Positions 38,296 through 47,185 are shown, counted from the stretch's first letter. The stretch is DNA of 64,000 nucleotides from Streptomyces flaveolus (GCF_014648815.1 NZ_BMRV01000006.1:1-64000); one strand, 5' to 3'. Translations and numbers: made by a program. Notes: generated from the letters alone by a model not told the origin.

Positions 38296-39225
38296 TCACC
38301 GACGCGCCCCCGCGCCGAGCACGACCCCGCCGAGGATCAGCGCCATGCACCCGGCCTGCGCCCAGCCGGTCGGCTCGGCCAGCAGCAGCCAGGACAGCAG
38401 GGCGACGCACACCGGCTGGAGGTAGTAGACGACGCCCGCGCGGGTCGGGCCGATCAGGGAGATCGCCTTGTTCCAGGCGAAGAAGGCCACGGCCGAGGAG
38501 GCGACGCCGACGTAGAGGAGAGGCAGGACCGTGCCGGTCGTCGGGGTGAAGCCGCCCTGGACGGCGAGGCTGACGCCCTGCGCGGGCAGCAGCAGGACGG
38601 TGCCGGCCAGGAAGGTGGTGAACAGGAACGCGGCGCCGTCGAGACCGGCGGGCCGGCGGCGCAGCAGCGCACTGTAGGAGCCGAAGGAGCAGGCGGCGGC
38701 GATCATCCACAGGTCACCGGCCGAGAACGACGCCCCGCCGCCGACGAGCAGCAGCACTCCCGTGCAGGCGATGAGGAGGCCGGCGATCCGGCGGGCGCCG
38801 AGCCGGACGCCGCCCGCGCGCTCGAAGACGGCCATCAGCACCGGCGAGGCGGCCATGATCATGCCCATGTTGGCGGCGGGGGTGGTGACTCCGGCCTGGT
38901 TGACGAGCGTGTTGTAGACGGTCACGCCGAGCAGGGAGGCGAGGAGCACGAAGCCGAGGTGGCGGCGGATCAGCTCGCGCTGCCGCCAGGCCCGCCTGGC
39001 GCCGAAGGGGGCGACGACGGCGAGGGCCACCACCCAGCGCCAGAAGGCGTGCTGGACGGGCGGGACGCTGTCGCCGAGGGCCCGGGAGGTGACGAAGCTG
39101 CCGGACCAGACGAGGGTCGCGAGGACGGCGAGCGCGAGGCCGAGGGCGACGGGAGTCGTCGTCCTCGGCCGGGCGGTGGGGGTGTCGGCGGGGTGGGTGG
39201 TGGTGCGGCGGTCGGCGACGGCCAC
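38296..39225 (-). CDS. EamA/DMT-family transporter (second gene of pair)
   Basis: 309 residues, ten membrane helices in two EamA halves (LALAVLATLVWSGSFVTSRALGDSVPP...RWVVAL; second half from GDLWMIAAACSFGSYSALLRRR). These drug/metabolite transporters export amino acids or small metabolites. The GTG at 39225 follows AGGA by 5 bp. It lies 32 bp downstream of another EamA gene and in the same operon, opposite a MarR regulator. Confidence 0.88.
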   Translation of the reverse strand: MAVADRRTTTHPADTPTARPRTTTPVALGLALAVLATLVWSGSFVTSRALGDSVPPVQHAFWRWVVALAVVAPFGARRAWRQRELIRRHLGFVLLASLLGVTVYNTLVNQAGVTTPAANMGMIMAASPVLMAVFERAGGVRLGARRIAGLLIACTGVLLLVGGGASFSAGDLWMIAAACSFGSYSALLRRRPAGLDGAAFLFTTFLAGTVLLLPAQGVSLAVQGGFTPTTGTVLPLLYVGVASSAVAFFAWNKAISLIGPTRAGVVYYLQPVCVALLSWLLLAEPTGWAQAGCMALILGGVVLGAGARR

Positions 39226-39257
39226 GAAGGTCCTTTCCAGTCGGAGGCCCGGTGCCG

Positions 39258-40208
39258 CTACCGTCGCAGGGCCGGTCCCGTCAGGTCCATCGAATCCTTT
39301 CGACCGTTCCTTGAAGGAGAACTGAAAGGTTTGCGCTGTTGCCTGACCCGCTTGCCCGGCGTGAGCTGCCCCGCGACGGTCGCGCCGAACGCCAGCGCCA
39401 TGCCCGCCGTCTGAACGGCCGTCAGCGTCTGCCCCAGGGCCGCCCAGCCGACCACGGCGGCGGTCAGCGGGGAGAGCGGGCCGAGGAAGGTGACCTGGGT
39501 GGCGGAGAGCCGGCCGATGCCACGGAACCAGAGCCAGTACGCCACCGCGGTGTTCGCCAGCGCGAGGTAGAGGTAGCCGCCGATCGCCGGGCCGTCCAGC
39601 GCGGGCGGGGCGCCTTCGACCAGGAAGGCGAGCGGTGCGATGAGCAGGCCGCCCGCGGTCAGCTGCCAGCCGGTGAGGGCGAGCGGGCCGACGCCGTCGG
39701 GGCGCCCCCACCGCTTGGTGAGGACGGTGCCGGTCGACATCGACGCGGTGGAGGCGAGGGCCGCCAGCGCGCCGAGCGGGTCCAGCGCCCCGGCCGCCTT
39801 CAGCACGACCAGGCTGACGCCGAACGCGGCGACGAGGCCGGTGAGCACGGACCGGGCGGTGGGCCGCTGGCCCAGCATCAGCGCCGAGAGCCCGACGACG
39901 AAGAGCGGACCGACCGAGCCGACGACGGCGGCCATGCCGCCCGGCAGCCGGTAGGCGGACAGGAACAGCAACGGGAAGAAGGCCCCGATGTTCAGCGCGC
40001 CCAGTACCGCCGCCTTGCCCCACCAGGCGCCGCGCGGCAGCACCCGGGCGAGGGCGAGCAGCAGCAGGCCGGCGGGCAGGGCGCGCATCAGCCCGGTGAA
40101 CAGGGGGCGGTCGGGCGGCAGGAACTCGGTGGTGACGGCGTAGGTGGTGCCCCAGGAGACGGGGGCGAGGGCGGTGAGCGCGATGAGGGCGGGGCGGCCG
40201 GTTGCCAT
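39258..40208 (-). CDS. EamA/DMT-family transporter (first gene of pair)
   Basis: 316 residues, ten helices; ALAPVSWGTTYAVTTEFLPPDRPLFTGLMRALPAGLLLL is typical of the RhtA/YedA branch. The C-terminus is a long polar tail (TPGKRVRQQRKPFSSPSRNGRKDSMDLTGPALRR). Its start codon faces the MarR gene across a 156-bp region with three repeated elements. Probable efflux pump controlled by that MarR; the substrate is unknown. Confidence 0.88.
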   Translation of the reverse strand: MATGRPALIALTALAPVSWGTTYAVTTEFLPPDRPLFTGLMRALPAGLLLLALARVLPRGAWWGKAAVLGALNIGAFFPLLFLSAYRLPGGMAAVVGSVGPLFVVGLSALMLGQRPTARSVLTGLVAAFGVSLVVLKAAGALDPLGALAALASTASMSTGTVLTKRWGRPDGVGPLALTGWQLTAGGLLIAPLAFLVEGAPPALDGPAIGGYLYLALANTAVAYWLWFRGIGRLSATQVTFLGPLSPLTAAVVGWAALGQTLTAVQTAGMALAFGATVAGQLTPGKRVRQQRKPFSSPSRNGRKDSMDLTGPALRR

Positions 40209-40233
40209 GAGGGCACCCTTCGGGGCGACGAAG

Positions 40234-40310
40234 TAGCTCGGCGGAAGCAGCTTGACGGGGATAGCTCGGCGGGAAGCAGCTCGGTTGAATGTAGCTTAGC
40301 GCTAAGCAAG
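40234..40310. promoter_or_regulatory. Triple repeat and palindrome, probable MarR operators
   Basis: Three similar units start at 40234 (TAGCTCGGCGGAAGCAGCTT), 40262 (TAGCTCGGCGGGAAGCAGCT) and 40292 (TAGCTTAGCGCTAAGCA), 28-30 bp apart. The third contains the perfect 14-bp palindrome GCTTAGCGCTAAGC (40294-40307). Such sites between a MarR gene and a divergent exporter are expected to be its operators. Confidence 0.6.
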
Positions 40311-40364
40311 TGTCCGTCAAGCCACTTTCTTGCGGCTGACCGGACGGCCGTCGATACTCGTGCC

Positions 40365-40886
40365 ATGACTGAAAGCCCCCGGCCTCGGCCCCAGGAGCAC
40401 GAGGATCCCGTCGACGCGATCATCGACCAGTGGGCGGCGGTGCGGCCGGACCTGGACACGACCGCCATGGAGGTGTTCGGCCGCGTTTTCCGGCTCTCGC
40501 GCGCGATGGGCGACCGGATGGAGAAGGCGTACACGCCCTACGGGATCTCCCGGGGCGAGTTCGACGTGCTGGCCACGCTGCGCCGCTCGGGCGAGCCCTA
40601 CGCCCTCTCCCCCCGGCAGCTCTCGGCCACGCTGATGCTCACCACCGGCGGCATGACCGGCCGCCTCGACAAGCTCGAACGGGCCGGGCTGCTGCGCCGC
40701 TCCCCCGACCCGCACGACCGCCGGGGACTGCGGGTCACGCTCACCGAGAAGGGGCTGGAGCTGATCGACGAGGCGGTCGGGGCCGGTCTCGCCGTCCAGA
40801 CCGAGGCACTGTCCGCCCTCGGCGCCGACCGGGCCGGCCAGCTGGCCGGCCTGCTGCGCGAACTCCTCGCCGGCACCGAGAAGTAG
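40365..40886 (+). CDS. MarR-family transcriptional regulator
   Basis: 173 residues. The winged helix-turn-helix is at ~60-125 (ISRGEFDVLATLRRSGEPYALSPRQLSATLMLTTGGMTGRLDKLERAGLLRRSPDPHDRRGLRVTLTEKG, with the DxRxxxVxLT wing motif). Flanking helices give the dimer interface. It is divergent from the EamA pair and probably represses it until a ligand binds. Confidence 0.9.
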   Translation: MTESPRPRPQEHEDPVDAIIDQWAAVRPDLDTTAMEVFGRVFRLSRAMGDRMEKAYTPYGISRGEFDVLATLRRSGEPYALSPRQLSATLMLTTGGMTGRLDKLERAGLLRRSPDPHDRRGLRVTLTEKGLELIDEAVGAGLAVQTEALSALGADRAGQLAGLLRELLAGTEK

Positions 40887-40912
40887 CGGGCGGCGCCCCC
40901 GCGGAAAACCGC

Positions 40913-40975
40913 GAGGGCGCCGGCCCCGTCGTACGTACGGCTGATGCGCGTACGTACGGCGGGGCCGGCGCCCTC
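40913..40975. terminator. Very long hairpin between marR and a small membrane-protein gene
   Basis: 27-base arms (40913-40939 and 40949-40975) are complementary except for one G-U pair, with a 9-base loop. The inner part CGTACGTACG is self-symmetric. It is a bidirectional terminator for convergent genes. Confidence 0.85.
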
Positions 40976-40995
40976 GGTGGAGCGGTGGTGGGCCG

Positions 40996-41271
40996 TCAGG
41001 CCTTGGCGTTGGCCCTGGTCTTCACGTTGCGGCTGGTCACGCGGTGCTTCTCCTGGGACCTGTCCAGGACCATGACCAGACCCGCGATGACCACGAACAG
41101 CGCGATCGGGAGCAGGACGTAGAGGCCCAGCGTCTCGATGACGCTCAGGCCCGTGCCGGGGTCGTCGCCGTCGTCGCGGGTCAGCGCGAGCGCGGGGGAC
41201 GACATGAGCAGCATCATCAGCGTCGTACCGGCTGCCAGGGCGCCGGCGCGCAGGGCGTTCTTCTTGTCCAC
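40996..41271 (-). CDS. Small exported/membrane protein (91 aa)
   Basis: MDKKNALRAGALAAGTTLMMLLMSSPALALT is a signal peptide or first membrane helix, DDGDDPGTGLSVIE is an acidic loop, and YVLLPIALFVVIAGLVMVL is a membrane helix followed by a basic tail (DRSQEKHRVTSRNVKTRANAKA). It looks like a small membrane protein with a cytoplasmic tail. I recall homologues next to malQ in other Streptomyces but no known function. Confidence 0.75.
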   Translation of the reverse strand: MDKKNALRAGALAAGTTLMMLLMSSPALALTRDDGDDPGTGLSVIETLGLYVLLPIALFVVIAGLVMVLDRSQEKHRVTSRNVKTRANAKA

Positions 41272-41341
41272 GGTGCAAAGTTAGCGAACGGCCGAACGGG
41301 GCGCGCGCCCGGGGTGCCGTACGGGGACCCGGGCGGCCCGT

Positions 41342-43444
41342 TCAGCGCGCGGAACGATCCCGCATCACCTCGATCAGGGCGTGCAGGCGCGATGCGGCGG
41401 CCAGTTCCTCCAGGGTCACCGGGCGGCCCCGGTCGTCGGCGACGGGCAGCCGCCAGTTGGGGTACTGGTCCCAGGTGCCGGGGAGGTTCTGCGGGCGGCG
41501 GTCGCCGACGGCGTCGGGGAGCCAGAGGCCGACCATGCGGGCGGGGGTGCGCATCAGGAAGCGGTGGACGGCCTGGATCTCGGCCTCCTCGGAGGAGGTG
41601 TCGGTGCCGCCGCCGGTGCCGTGCAGCAGGCCGAGGCGGGCGAGCAGGTCCAGCCACTCCGCGGCGTCCGTCGCCGCCTCGGCCCGCTCCTGCTCCAGCG
41701 GACGGGTGAGCAGGCCGAGCCGGTCGCGGAGTTCGACGTGTTCGCCGGTGAGCCGGGCGGCGGTGGACGGCAGGTCGTGGGTGGTGGCGGTGGCCAGGCA
41801 GTCGGCGCGCCACTGTTCGGGGGGCAGGGGCCGGCCGTCGCCCGCCCAGTCCCGTTCGAACCAGAGCACCGAGGTGCCGAGCACCCCGCGTTCGCGCAGG
41901 GCCTCACGCACGCCCGGTTCCACGGTGCCGAGGTCCTCGCCGATGACGACGGCGCCGGCCCGGGTGGCCTCCAGAACGAGGACGGCGAGCATGGCCTCGG
42001 CGTCGTAGCGGACGTAGGTGCCCTCGGTGGGCGGGTGGCCCTCGGGGACCCACCAGAGCCGGAAGAGGCCCATGACGTGGTCGATCCGCAGGGCTCCCGC
42101 GTACCGGAACAGGCCGCGCAGCAGGTTCCGGAAGGGTGCGTACCCGGAGCCGGCGAGGCGGTCGGGGCGCCACGGCGGCAGGCCCCAGTCCTGGCCGCGG
42201 GCGTTGAAGGCGTCGGGCGGTGCGCCGACCGACATGCCGGCGGCGAAGTACTCCTGCTGGGCCCAGGCGTCGGCGCCCTGGGGGTGCACGCCCACCGCCA
42301 GGTCGTGGACGATGCCGACCGGCATGCCGGCCTCGCGGGCGGTGTGCTGGGCGGCGGTGAGCTGGGTGTCGGTGAGCCAGGCGAGGCGCGAGTGGAAGTC
42401 GACACGGTCCATCAGCTCGCCGCGGGCACGGGCGGTCTCGGCCGAGCGCGGGTCCCGCAGCCCTTCGGGCCACCGGCGCCAGTCGGAGCCGTGCACCTCG
42501 GCGAGCGCGCACCAGGTGGCGTGGTCCTCCAGGGCCGTGCCCTGTTCGGCGAGGTAGTCGCAGTAGGCGGCGCGGCGGCCGGGTCCGAGGGGGACCTCGC
42601 GGAGCAGGTCCAGCGCGTCGCGCTTCAGCTCCCACACGGCGTCCCGGTCGATGAGGGCGCCCTTCTCCAGTACGGCCTCCCGCAGCCGCCCGGCCCGCTC
42701 CTGGAGGGCGCGCACGCGGTCGGGGCCGGGGACGTACGCGAACTCGGGCACGGCCTCGATCCGCAGGTGGACGGGGTCGGGGAAGCGCCGGGAGGAGGGC
42801 CGGTAGGGCGAGGGGTCCGTGGGGGCGCCGGGCACGGCCGCGTGCAACGGGTTGACCTGCACGAATCCGGCGCCGAGGGCGCGTCCGGCCCAGGCGGCCA
42901 GTTCGCCGAGGTCGCCCAGGTCGCCCATGCCCCAGGAGCGGCGGGACAGGAGGGAGTAGAGCTGGACGAGGAGCCCGTAGGAGCGTCCGGCCGGGGTGGG
43001 CAGCCGGTCGGGGGCGACGATCAGGTGGGCTCGGGAGGTCCGGCCGTCGGGCGCGGTGGCGGTCAGGCGGTGGTACCCGGCGGGGAGCTGCCCGGCGTCG
43101 GCGCGGATCTCGCCCTGCTCGGTCTCGACGCGCAGGGCGGTGCCCTCGGGCAGCGCGGCGAGGGCGGCCGGGGTGCCGCCGCCGGTGCGGGCGACCACGG
43201 TGGGCGGCAGCAGGCGCTCGCGCAGTTCGTCCTCGCGGGCGGCGAGGGCGGCGCGCACCGCTTCGGGTCCGCGGGTGTCGACGCCGAGGGCGGCCAGGGC
43301 GAGCGCGACGGCGGTGGCCGAAGCCGCGACGGTGCGGTCCGGGGACGGGCTGTAGGAGGTGGCGACGCCGTGCAGTGCGGCGAGCCGGGACAGGTCCTCG
43401 GGCAGGTCCTCGGTGGGGGGCTCGGCCGGCCGGGCAGCTGTCAT
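41342..43444 (-). CDS. malQ: 4-alpha-glucanotransferase (amylomaltase)
   Basis: 700 residues, GH77. LLVQLYSLLSRRSWGMGDLGDLGELA marks the start of the barrel, LRIDHVMGLFRLWWVPEG contains the catalytic nucleophile Asp, and VVIGEDLGTVEPGVREAL the acid/base Glu. TTHDLPSTAARLTGEH is the third acidic motif. The ~90-residue N-terminal beta domain is typical of actinobacterial MalQ. It transfers maltodextrin segments in glycogen and maltose metabolism. The ATG follows directly on the TAG of the upstream repetitive gene (TAGATG), so the two are translationally linked. Confidence 0.93.
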   Translation of the reverse strand: MTAARPAEPPTEDLPEDLSRLAALHGVATSYSPSPDRTVAASATAVALALAALGVDTRGPEAVRAALAAREDELRERLLPPTVVARTGGGTPAALAALPEGTALRVETEQGEIRADAGQLPAGYHRLTATAPDGRTSRAHLIVAPDRLPTPAGRSYGLLVQLYSLLSRRSWGMGDLGDLGELAAWAGRALGAGFVQVNPLHAAVPGAPTDPSPYRPSSRRFPDPVHLRIEAVPEFAYVPGPDRVRALQERAGRLREAVLEKGALIDRDAVWELKRDALDLLREVPLGPGRRAAYCDYLAEQGTALEDHATWCALAEVHGSDWRRWPEGLRDPRSAETARARGELMDRVDFHSRLAWLTDTQLTAAQHTAREAGMPVGIVHDLAVGVHPQGADAWAQQEYFAAGMSVGAPPDAFNARGQDWGLPPWRPDRLAGSGYAPFRNLLRGLFRYAGALRIDHVMGLFRLWWVPEGHPPTEGTYVRYDAEAMLAVLVLEATRAGAVVIGEDLGTVEPGVREALRERGVLGTSVLWFERDWAGDGRPLPPEQWRADCLATATTHDLPSTAARLTGEHVELRDRLGLLTRPLEQERAEAATDAAEWLDLLARLGLLHGTGGGTDTSSEEAEIQAVHRFLMRTPARMVGLWLPDAVGDRRPQNLPGTWDQYPNWRLPVADDRGRPVTLEELAAASRLHALIEVMRDRSAR

Positions 43445-43759
43445 CTATGACCTCTGAGACCTCGTGGGTTCCGGTACGGCGAAGGAGGGGCCGCCCTGCT
43501 CCGGCACGTCCGCCGTGAGCTCGGGGGAGGATTCGCTGGTCAGCGGCACGGCGTCGGCGAACGGCGACTCGCTGGTGAGGGGCTCGGCGTCGGGCAGCGG
43601 CGGTTCGCTGGTGAGCGGCGTCTCGGCGCAGCTGCCGGTCGCGCCGAAGACGCAGTAGTGCGGGGTGCCGGAGTCGGCGGAGGGCTCCGCCCAGGGGGTG
43701 GACGGCTCCGCCACGGGTTTGGAAGGGGCCGGGAGCAGCAGGGGCGCCGGTGCAGCCAC
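43445..43759 (-). CDS. Repetitive Pro/Ser-rich small protein upstream of malQ
   Basis: 104 residues. The chosen GTG (VAAPAPLLLPAPSKP) has AAAGGAG 6 bp upstream; a GTG eight codons earlier lacks a site. The middle contains two Cys (HYCVFGATGSCAE), then three ~12-residue units TPLTSEPPLPDA / EPLTSESPFADA / VPLTSESSPELT. No membrane helix, no known domain. Its stop touches the malQ start. Ser/Thr/Glu spacing in the repeats is like multi-core peptide precursors, but no modification enzyme is adjacent. Function unknown. Confidence 0.6.
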   Translation of the reverse strand: MAAPAPLLLPAPSKPVAEPSTPWAEPSADSGTPHYCVFGATGSCAETPLTSEPPLPDAEPLTSESPFADAVPLTSESSPELTADVPEQGGPSFAVPEPTRSQRS

Positions 43760-43945
43760 GGAGATCTCCTTTGGGTCGAGCACGCTTCTGACGGGTTACG
43801 GCAGCCCTACCCAGTCGGCGCGCGGACAGACGCCCCGGGACGGACAACGTGTCCCTGGTCACATTCTGCCCCGGGGAGATGCCCCGGATACGGGCGAAAG
43901 ACCCACTCCGGCCGTCCCTCGTTCGGGCGTGAGCCCCAGTCCACT

Positions 43946-43973
43946 ATTCACTCAGTACATGTACGTGGTGAAT
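43946..43973. promoter_or_regulatory. 28-bp dyad upstream of padR
   Basis: ATTCAC-TCA-GTACATGTAC-GTG-GTGAAT: the outer 6-bp arms and the central 10-bp palindrome are perfect. It ends 10 bp before the padR ATG at 43984, the position of an autoregulatory operator. Confidence 0.7.
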
Positions 43974-43983
43974 ACTGATCGCC

Positions 43984-44517
43984 ATGAGCACCCGTCACAT
44001 CCTGTTGGGGCTGCTCGCCTCGGGGCCGAGCCATGGCTACGACCTGAAGCGGCGGCACGACGAACGCTTCCCGCAAGCCCGACCGCTGGCCTACGGGCAG
44101 GTCTACACGACCCTGCAGCGCCTGGTCCGGGACGGCCTGGCGGAAGTGGACGGCACCGCCTCGGACGGCGGACCGGAACGGACCGCGTACCGCGTGACGG
44201 ACGAGGGCGCGCGGGAACTGTCGCGCTGGGCGGCGGAGATCGCGCCGCCCGCCCCCTTCGTGACGAACGAGATCTTCGCCAAGCTCGTCGTCTCGATCCT
44301 CACCGGCGCCGACGCGGACGCCTATCTGCTGGCCCAGCGCGCCGCCCACATGCGGCGGATGCGGGAACTCACGGCGGTCAAGACCGCTCCGGGCACCGAC
44401 CTGACGACCGTGCTCTCGGCCGACTACGCCCTCAACCACCTCGACGCCGACCTCCGATGGATGACCACCACGGCGGCCCGGCTCACCACTTTGACCGCGG
44501 AGGTCTGTGCGACATGA
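43984..44517 (+). CDS. PadR-family transcriptional regulator
   Basis: 177 residues. ILLGLLASGPSHGYDLKRRHDERFPQARPLAYGQVYTTLQRLVRDGLAEV is the PadR winged helix; a C-terminal Vir-type helical dimer domain follows (~85-177). It overlaps the ABC ATPase gene by four bases (ATGA), so it is co-transcribed with the exporter it probably represses. Confidence 0.92.
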   Translation: MSTRHILLGLLASGPSHGYDLKRRHDERFPQARPLAYGQVYTTLQRLVRDGLAEVDGTASDGGPERTAYRVTDEGARELSRWAAEIAPPAPFVTNEIFAKLVVSILTGADADAYLLAQRAAHMRRMRELTAVKTAPGTDLTTVLSADYALNHLDADLRWMTTTAARLTTLTAEVCAT

Positions 44518-45209
44518 CGAACGGGGAGACGAGGGGGCCGCTGCTCGCGGCCGCCGGACTGGCCAAGGCGCACGGCAGGACGCCGGCCCTGCGCGGTGCG
44601 GATCTCGAACTGCGGGCCGGTGAGATCCTCGCCGTCACCGGGACCAGCGGCAGCGGGAAGTCGACGCTGCTGCACTGCCTGGCCGGGATCGTCCGGCCGG
44701 ACGCCGGCTCGGTCGTGTACGACGGGCAGCGGCTGGACCGGCTGCCGGAGAAGCGGCTGAGCGAGCTGCGGCGCACCGACTTCGGCGTGGTCTTCCAGTT
44801 CGGCCAGCTGATCCCGGAGCTGACGGCCCTGGACAACGTCGCGCTGCCGCTGATGCTGGCGGGTGCCGGCCGGGCCGAGGCGCGGGCGCGGGCCGGCGAG
44901 TGGCTGGAGCGGTTCGGGGCGAGCGGGCAGGCAGAGCTGCGGCCCGGCGCGATGAGCGGCGGTCAGGCACAGCGTACGGCGCTGGCGCGCGCGCTGGTCA
45001 CCGGACCCAAGGTGGTCTTCGCGGACGAGCCGACCGGCGCGCTGGACTCCCTGGCGAGCGAGCAGCTGATGGCGGCGCTGGCGCACACGGCCCGGGAATC
45101 GGGCACGGCGGTGCTGCTCGTCACACACGACGCGCAGGTGGCGGCGTACGCGGACCGCGAGGTCCAGGTGCGGGACGGTGCCGTGGCGACGCTGGAGGTG
45201 CCGGCGTGA
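44514..45209 (+). CDS. ABC transporter ATP-binding protein (MacB/LolD type)
   Basis: 231 residues. Walker A is GTSGSGKST, the Q-loop is at VVFQFGQL, the signature is MSGGQAQRTALARAL, Walker B is VVFADEPTGALD, and the switch is LLVTHD. The ADEPTGALDS form is typical of MacB/LolD-like exporters that work with FtsX-like permeases. It overlaps both neighbours by four bases and pairs with the permease downstream. Confidence 0.93.
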   Translation: MTNGETRGPLLAAAGLAKAHGRTPALRGADLELRAGEILAVTGTSGSGKSTLLHCLAGIVRPDAGSVVYDGQRLDRLPEKRLSELRRTDFGVVFQFGQLIPELTALDNVALPLMLAGAGRAEARARAGEWLERFGASGQAELRPGAMSGGQAQRTALARALVTGPKVVFADEPTGALDSLASEQLMAALAHTARESGTAVLLVTHDAQVAAYADREVQVRDGAVATLEVPA

Positions 45210-46573
45210 GCGCGTTCGGTTTCCCCCTGTTCACCGATGTCCGGCTGGCCCGGCAGCTGCTGCGCGGCTCCGAACGCCGGGAGTGGTGGCGGATCGCGCT
45301 CACGGGGGCGGGGGCGGCGCTCGCCACGGGCTTCGCGCTCGCGGCCGTCACCCTGGCGTCCGTCGAGGGTGTCTACACCGTCTCCGTCCTCCACGGCCTG
45401 CTGAGCGACCCCGGCACGCGGTCCGGGGTGATCGCCGGCCTGCTTCTGTTGCTGGTGCCCGTGCTGGCCTTCCTCGGGCAGTGCACCCGGATCGGCGCCG
45501 TGCACCGGGACCGGCGCCTCGCCGCTCTGCGGCTGGCCGGGGCGACGCCGTGGCAGGTGCGGCGGATCGCGGCCCTGGAGACCGGGCTGGCCTGTCTGGC
45601 GGGCTCGGCCGTCGCGACCACCGGCTCGGTGCTCGTACTGCTGCGCCTGTGGAGCGGGCCGAACGCGATGACCTGGGCGGGGATCGCGCTGGTGGCCGTC
45701 GGTGTGCCGGTGCTGGGCGCGGTGGCGGGCGCGCTGGCGCTGCGCCCGGTGGTGACGTCGCCGCTGGGCCGGCTGCGCCGGGTCCGGCCGGCCACGGGGC
45801 GCGGGCCGGGGCTGCTCTTCCTGGCCGCGCTGACGCTGTCGGCCGGGGTGGCGGCGTTCACCATCACCGGTGGTCACAGCTCCGCCAACCGGACGCGCTG
45901 GGAGACGCCGCTGACGGTGTTCTGCCTCGTCCTCGCGCTCGGGGCGGGCGCGGTGTGGCTGGCGGGGGCGACGTCCCGGGGCGTCGGGCGGCTGATCGCC
46001 GGGCGGGCCCGGAGCGCGGCGCCGCTGATCGCCGCGGAGCGGCTGCGCGACGACCCGTGGGCCCCGGCCCGCACGCACGCGGCCCTCCTGGTGGTGACGG
46101 TCGCCGCGACGGCCTTCCTGTGCATCCGGCACACGTTCCTCACCGAGCTGCGCTCCGACGAGCAGACCGGGGCCGACGTGGCGTACTACACCACCGGCCT
46201 GGACCTGACCGGCGCCGCGCTCCTCGTCGCCCTCGCGATCGCCCTCTCCGGCCTCGCCGTGGGCACCGCGGAGGCCCTGACCACCCGGCGCCGGACACTG
46301 GCCGCCCAGGTCGCCGCCGGCGTCCCGCGCACGGTTCTGAGCCGTGCCCTCCTCCTGGAGACCGCCCTTCCCCTCGCGCCCGCCCTGCTGCTGGCCGGCG
46401 CCGGGGGCATGGTCGTCGGCGCCTGGTACGCCACGCTCACCGGCACCGCCGGGCTGCCGTGGACGGCCCTCCTGGTCGCACCGGCGGTGTACGCGTCCTG
46501 CTTGCTGGCGGCGGCGACGGCCCTGCCCCTGCTGGGGCGCTCGGTGACTCCGGGAGAGCTGCGGTACGCGTGA
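45206..46573 (+). CDS. ABC transporter permease, FtsX-like
   Basis: 455 residues from the GTG at 45206. About ten hydrophobic helices in two MacB/FtsX-like sets. TRIGAVHRDRRLAALRLAGATPWQVRRIAALE is the first coupling region and ALTTRRRTLAAQVAAGVPRTVLSRALLLE the second. It is the membrane part of the PadR-controlled exporter, probably for a lipid or peptide antibiotic; the substrate is unknown. Confidence 0.88.
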   Translation: MSAFGFPLFTDVRLARQLLRGSERREWWRIALTGAGAALATGFALAAVTLASVEGVYTVSVLHGLLSDPGTRSGVIAGLLLLLVPVLAFLGQCTRIGAVHRDRRLAALRLAGATPWQVRRIAALETGLACLAGSAVATTGSVLVLLRLWSGPNAMTWAGIALVAVGVPVLGAVAGALALRPVVTSPLGRLRRVRPATGRGPGLLFLAALTLSAGVAAFTITGGHSSANRTRWETPLTVFCLVLALGAGAVWLAGATSRGVGRLIAGRARSAAPLIAAERLRDDPWAPARTHAALLVVTVAATAFLCIRHTFLTELRSDEQTGADVAYYTTGLDLTGAALLVALAIALSGLAVGTAEALTTRRRTLAAQVAAGVPRTVLSRALLLETALPLAPALLLAGAGGMVVGAWYATLTGTAGLPWTALLVAPAVYASCLLAAATALPLLGRSVTPGELRYA

Positions 46574-46648
46574 CGACGCCTCGACGGCCGGGGGCGCACG
46601 GGAGACTTTTGCCGAGTGGTCGGCCGGTCGCCCCGGGCCCCCGGTCCG

Positions 46649-47185
46649 TCAGGCCGAGATGCCGTCGATCCGGGCCAGCGCGTCGTCCGCTCCGTACGGC
46701 TGGAGGTAGGGCAGCCAGCGCGGGTCGCGGTGGCCCGTGCCGATGATGCGCCAGGCCAGGCCGGTGGGCGGGGCGGGTTTGTGGCGCAGGCGCCAGCCGA
46801 TCTCGCCGAGGTGCCGGTCCGCCTTGACGTGGTTGCAGCGGCGGCAGGACGCCACCACGTTGTCCCACGCGTGCTGACCCCCGCGACTGCGCGGGACGAC
46901 GTGGTCGACGCTGGTGGCCACCCCACCGCAGTACATGCACCGGCCTCCGTCGCGCGCGAAGAGCGCCCGCCTGGTGAGAGGAACGGGCCCCCGGTAGGGG
47001 ACCCGCACGAATCGCTTGAGCCGGACCACGCTGGGTGCGGGGACGGTGACGGTCGCGCTGTGCAGAAAGGCGCCGGACTCCTCGAGGCACACGGCCTTGT
47101 TCTCGAGGACGAGGACGAGCGCGCGGCGGAGCGGTACGACGCCGAGTGGCTCGTACGACGCGTTGAGAACCAGGACATGCGGCAC
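46649..47185 (-). CDS. HNH endonuclease family protein
   Basis: 178 residues. The N-terminal VLVLNASYEPLGVVPLRRALVLVLENKAV is the conserved extension of this actinobacterial family. The HNH core is CMYCGG...TSVDHVVPRSRGGQHAWDNVVASCRRCNHVKADR, with two Cys pairs binding zinc and DH/N/H catalytic residues. The GTG at 47185 follows AAGGAGG. No phage genes are adjacent; it looks like a conserved housekeeping HNH protein, possibly in DNA repair. Confidence 0.9.
   Translation of the reverse strand: MPHVLVLNASYEPLGVVPLRRALVLVLENKAVCLEESGAFLHSATVTVPAPSVVRLKRFVRVPYRGPVPLTRRALFARDGGRCMYCGGVATSVDHVVPRSRGGQHAWDNVVASCRRCNHVKADRHLGEIGWRLRHKPAPPTGLAWRIIGTGHRDPRWLPYLQPYGADDALARIDGISA

Noticed and set aside
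40234..40310. Repeats as a CRISPR array
   Set aside because: Only three imperfect units with 28-30 bp period, no distinct spacers and no cas genes; position fits operators.
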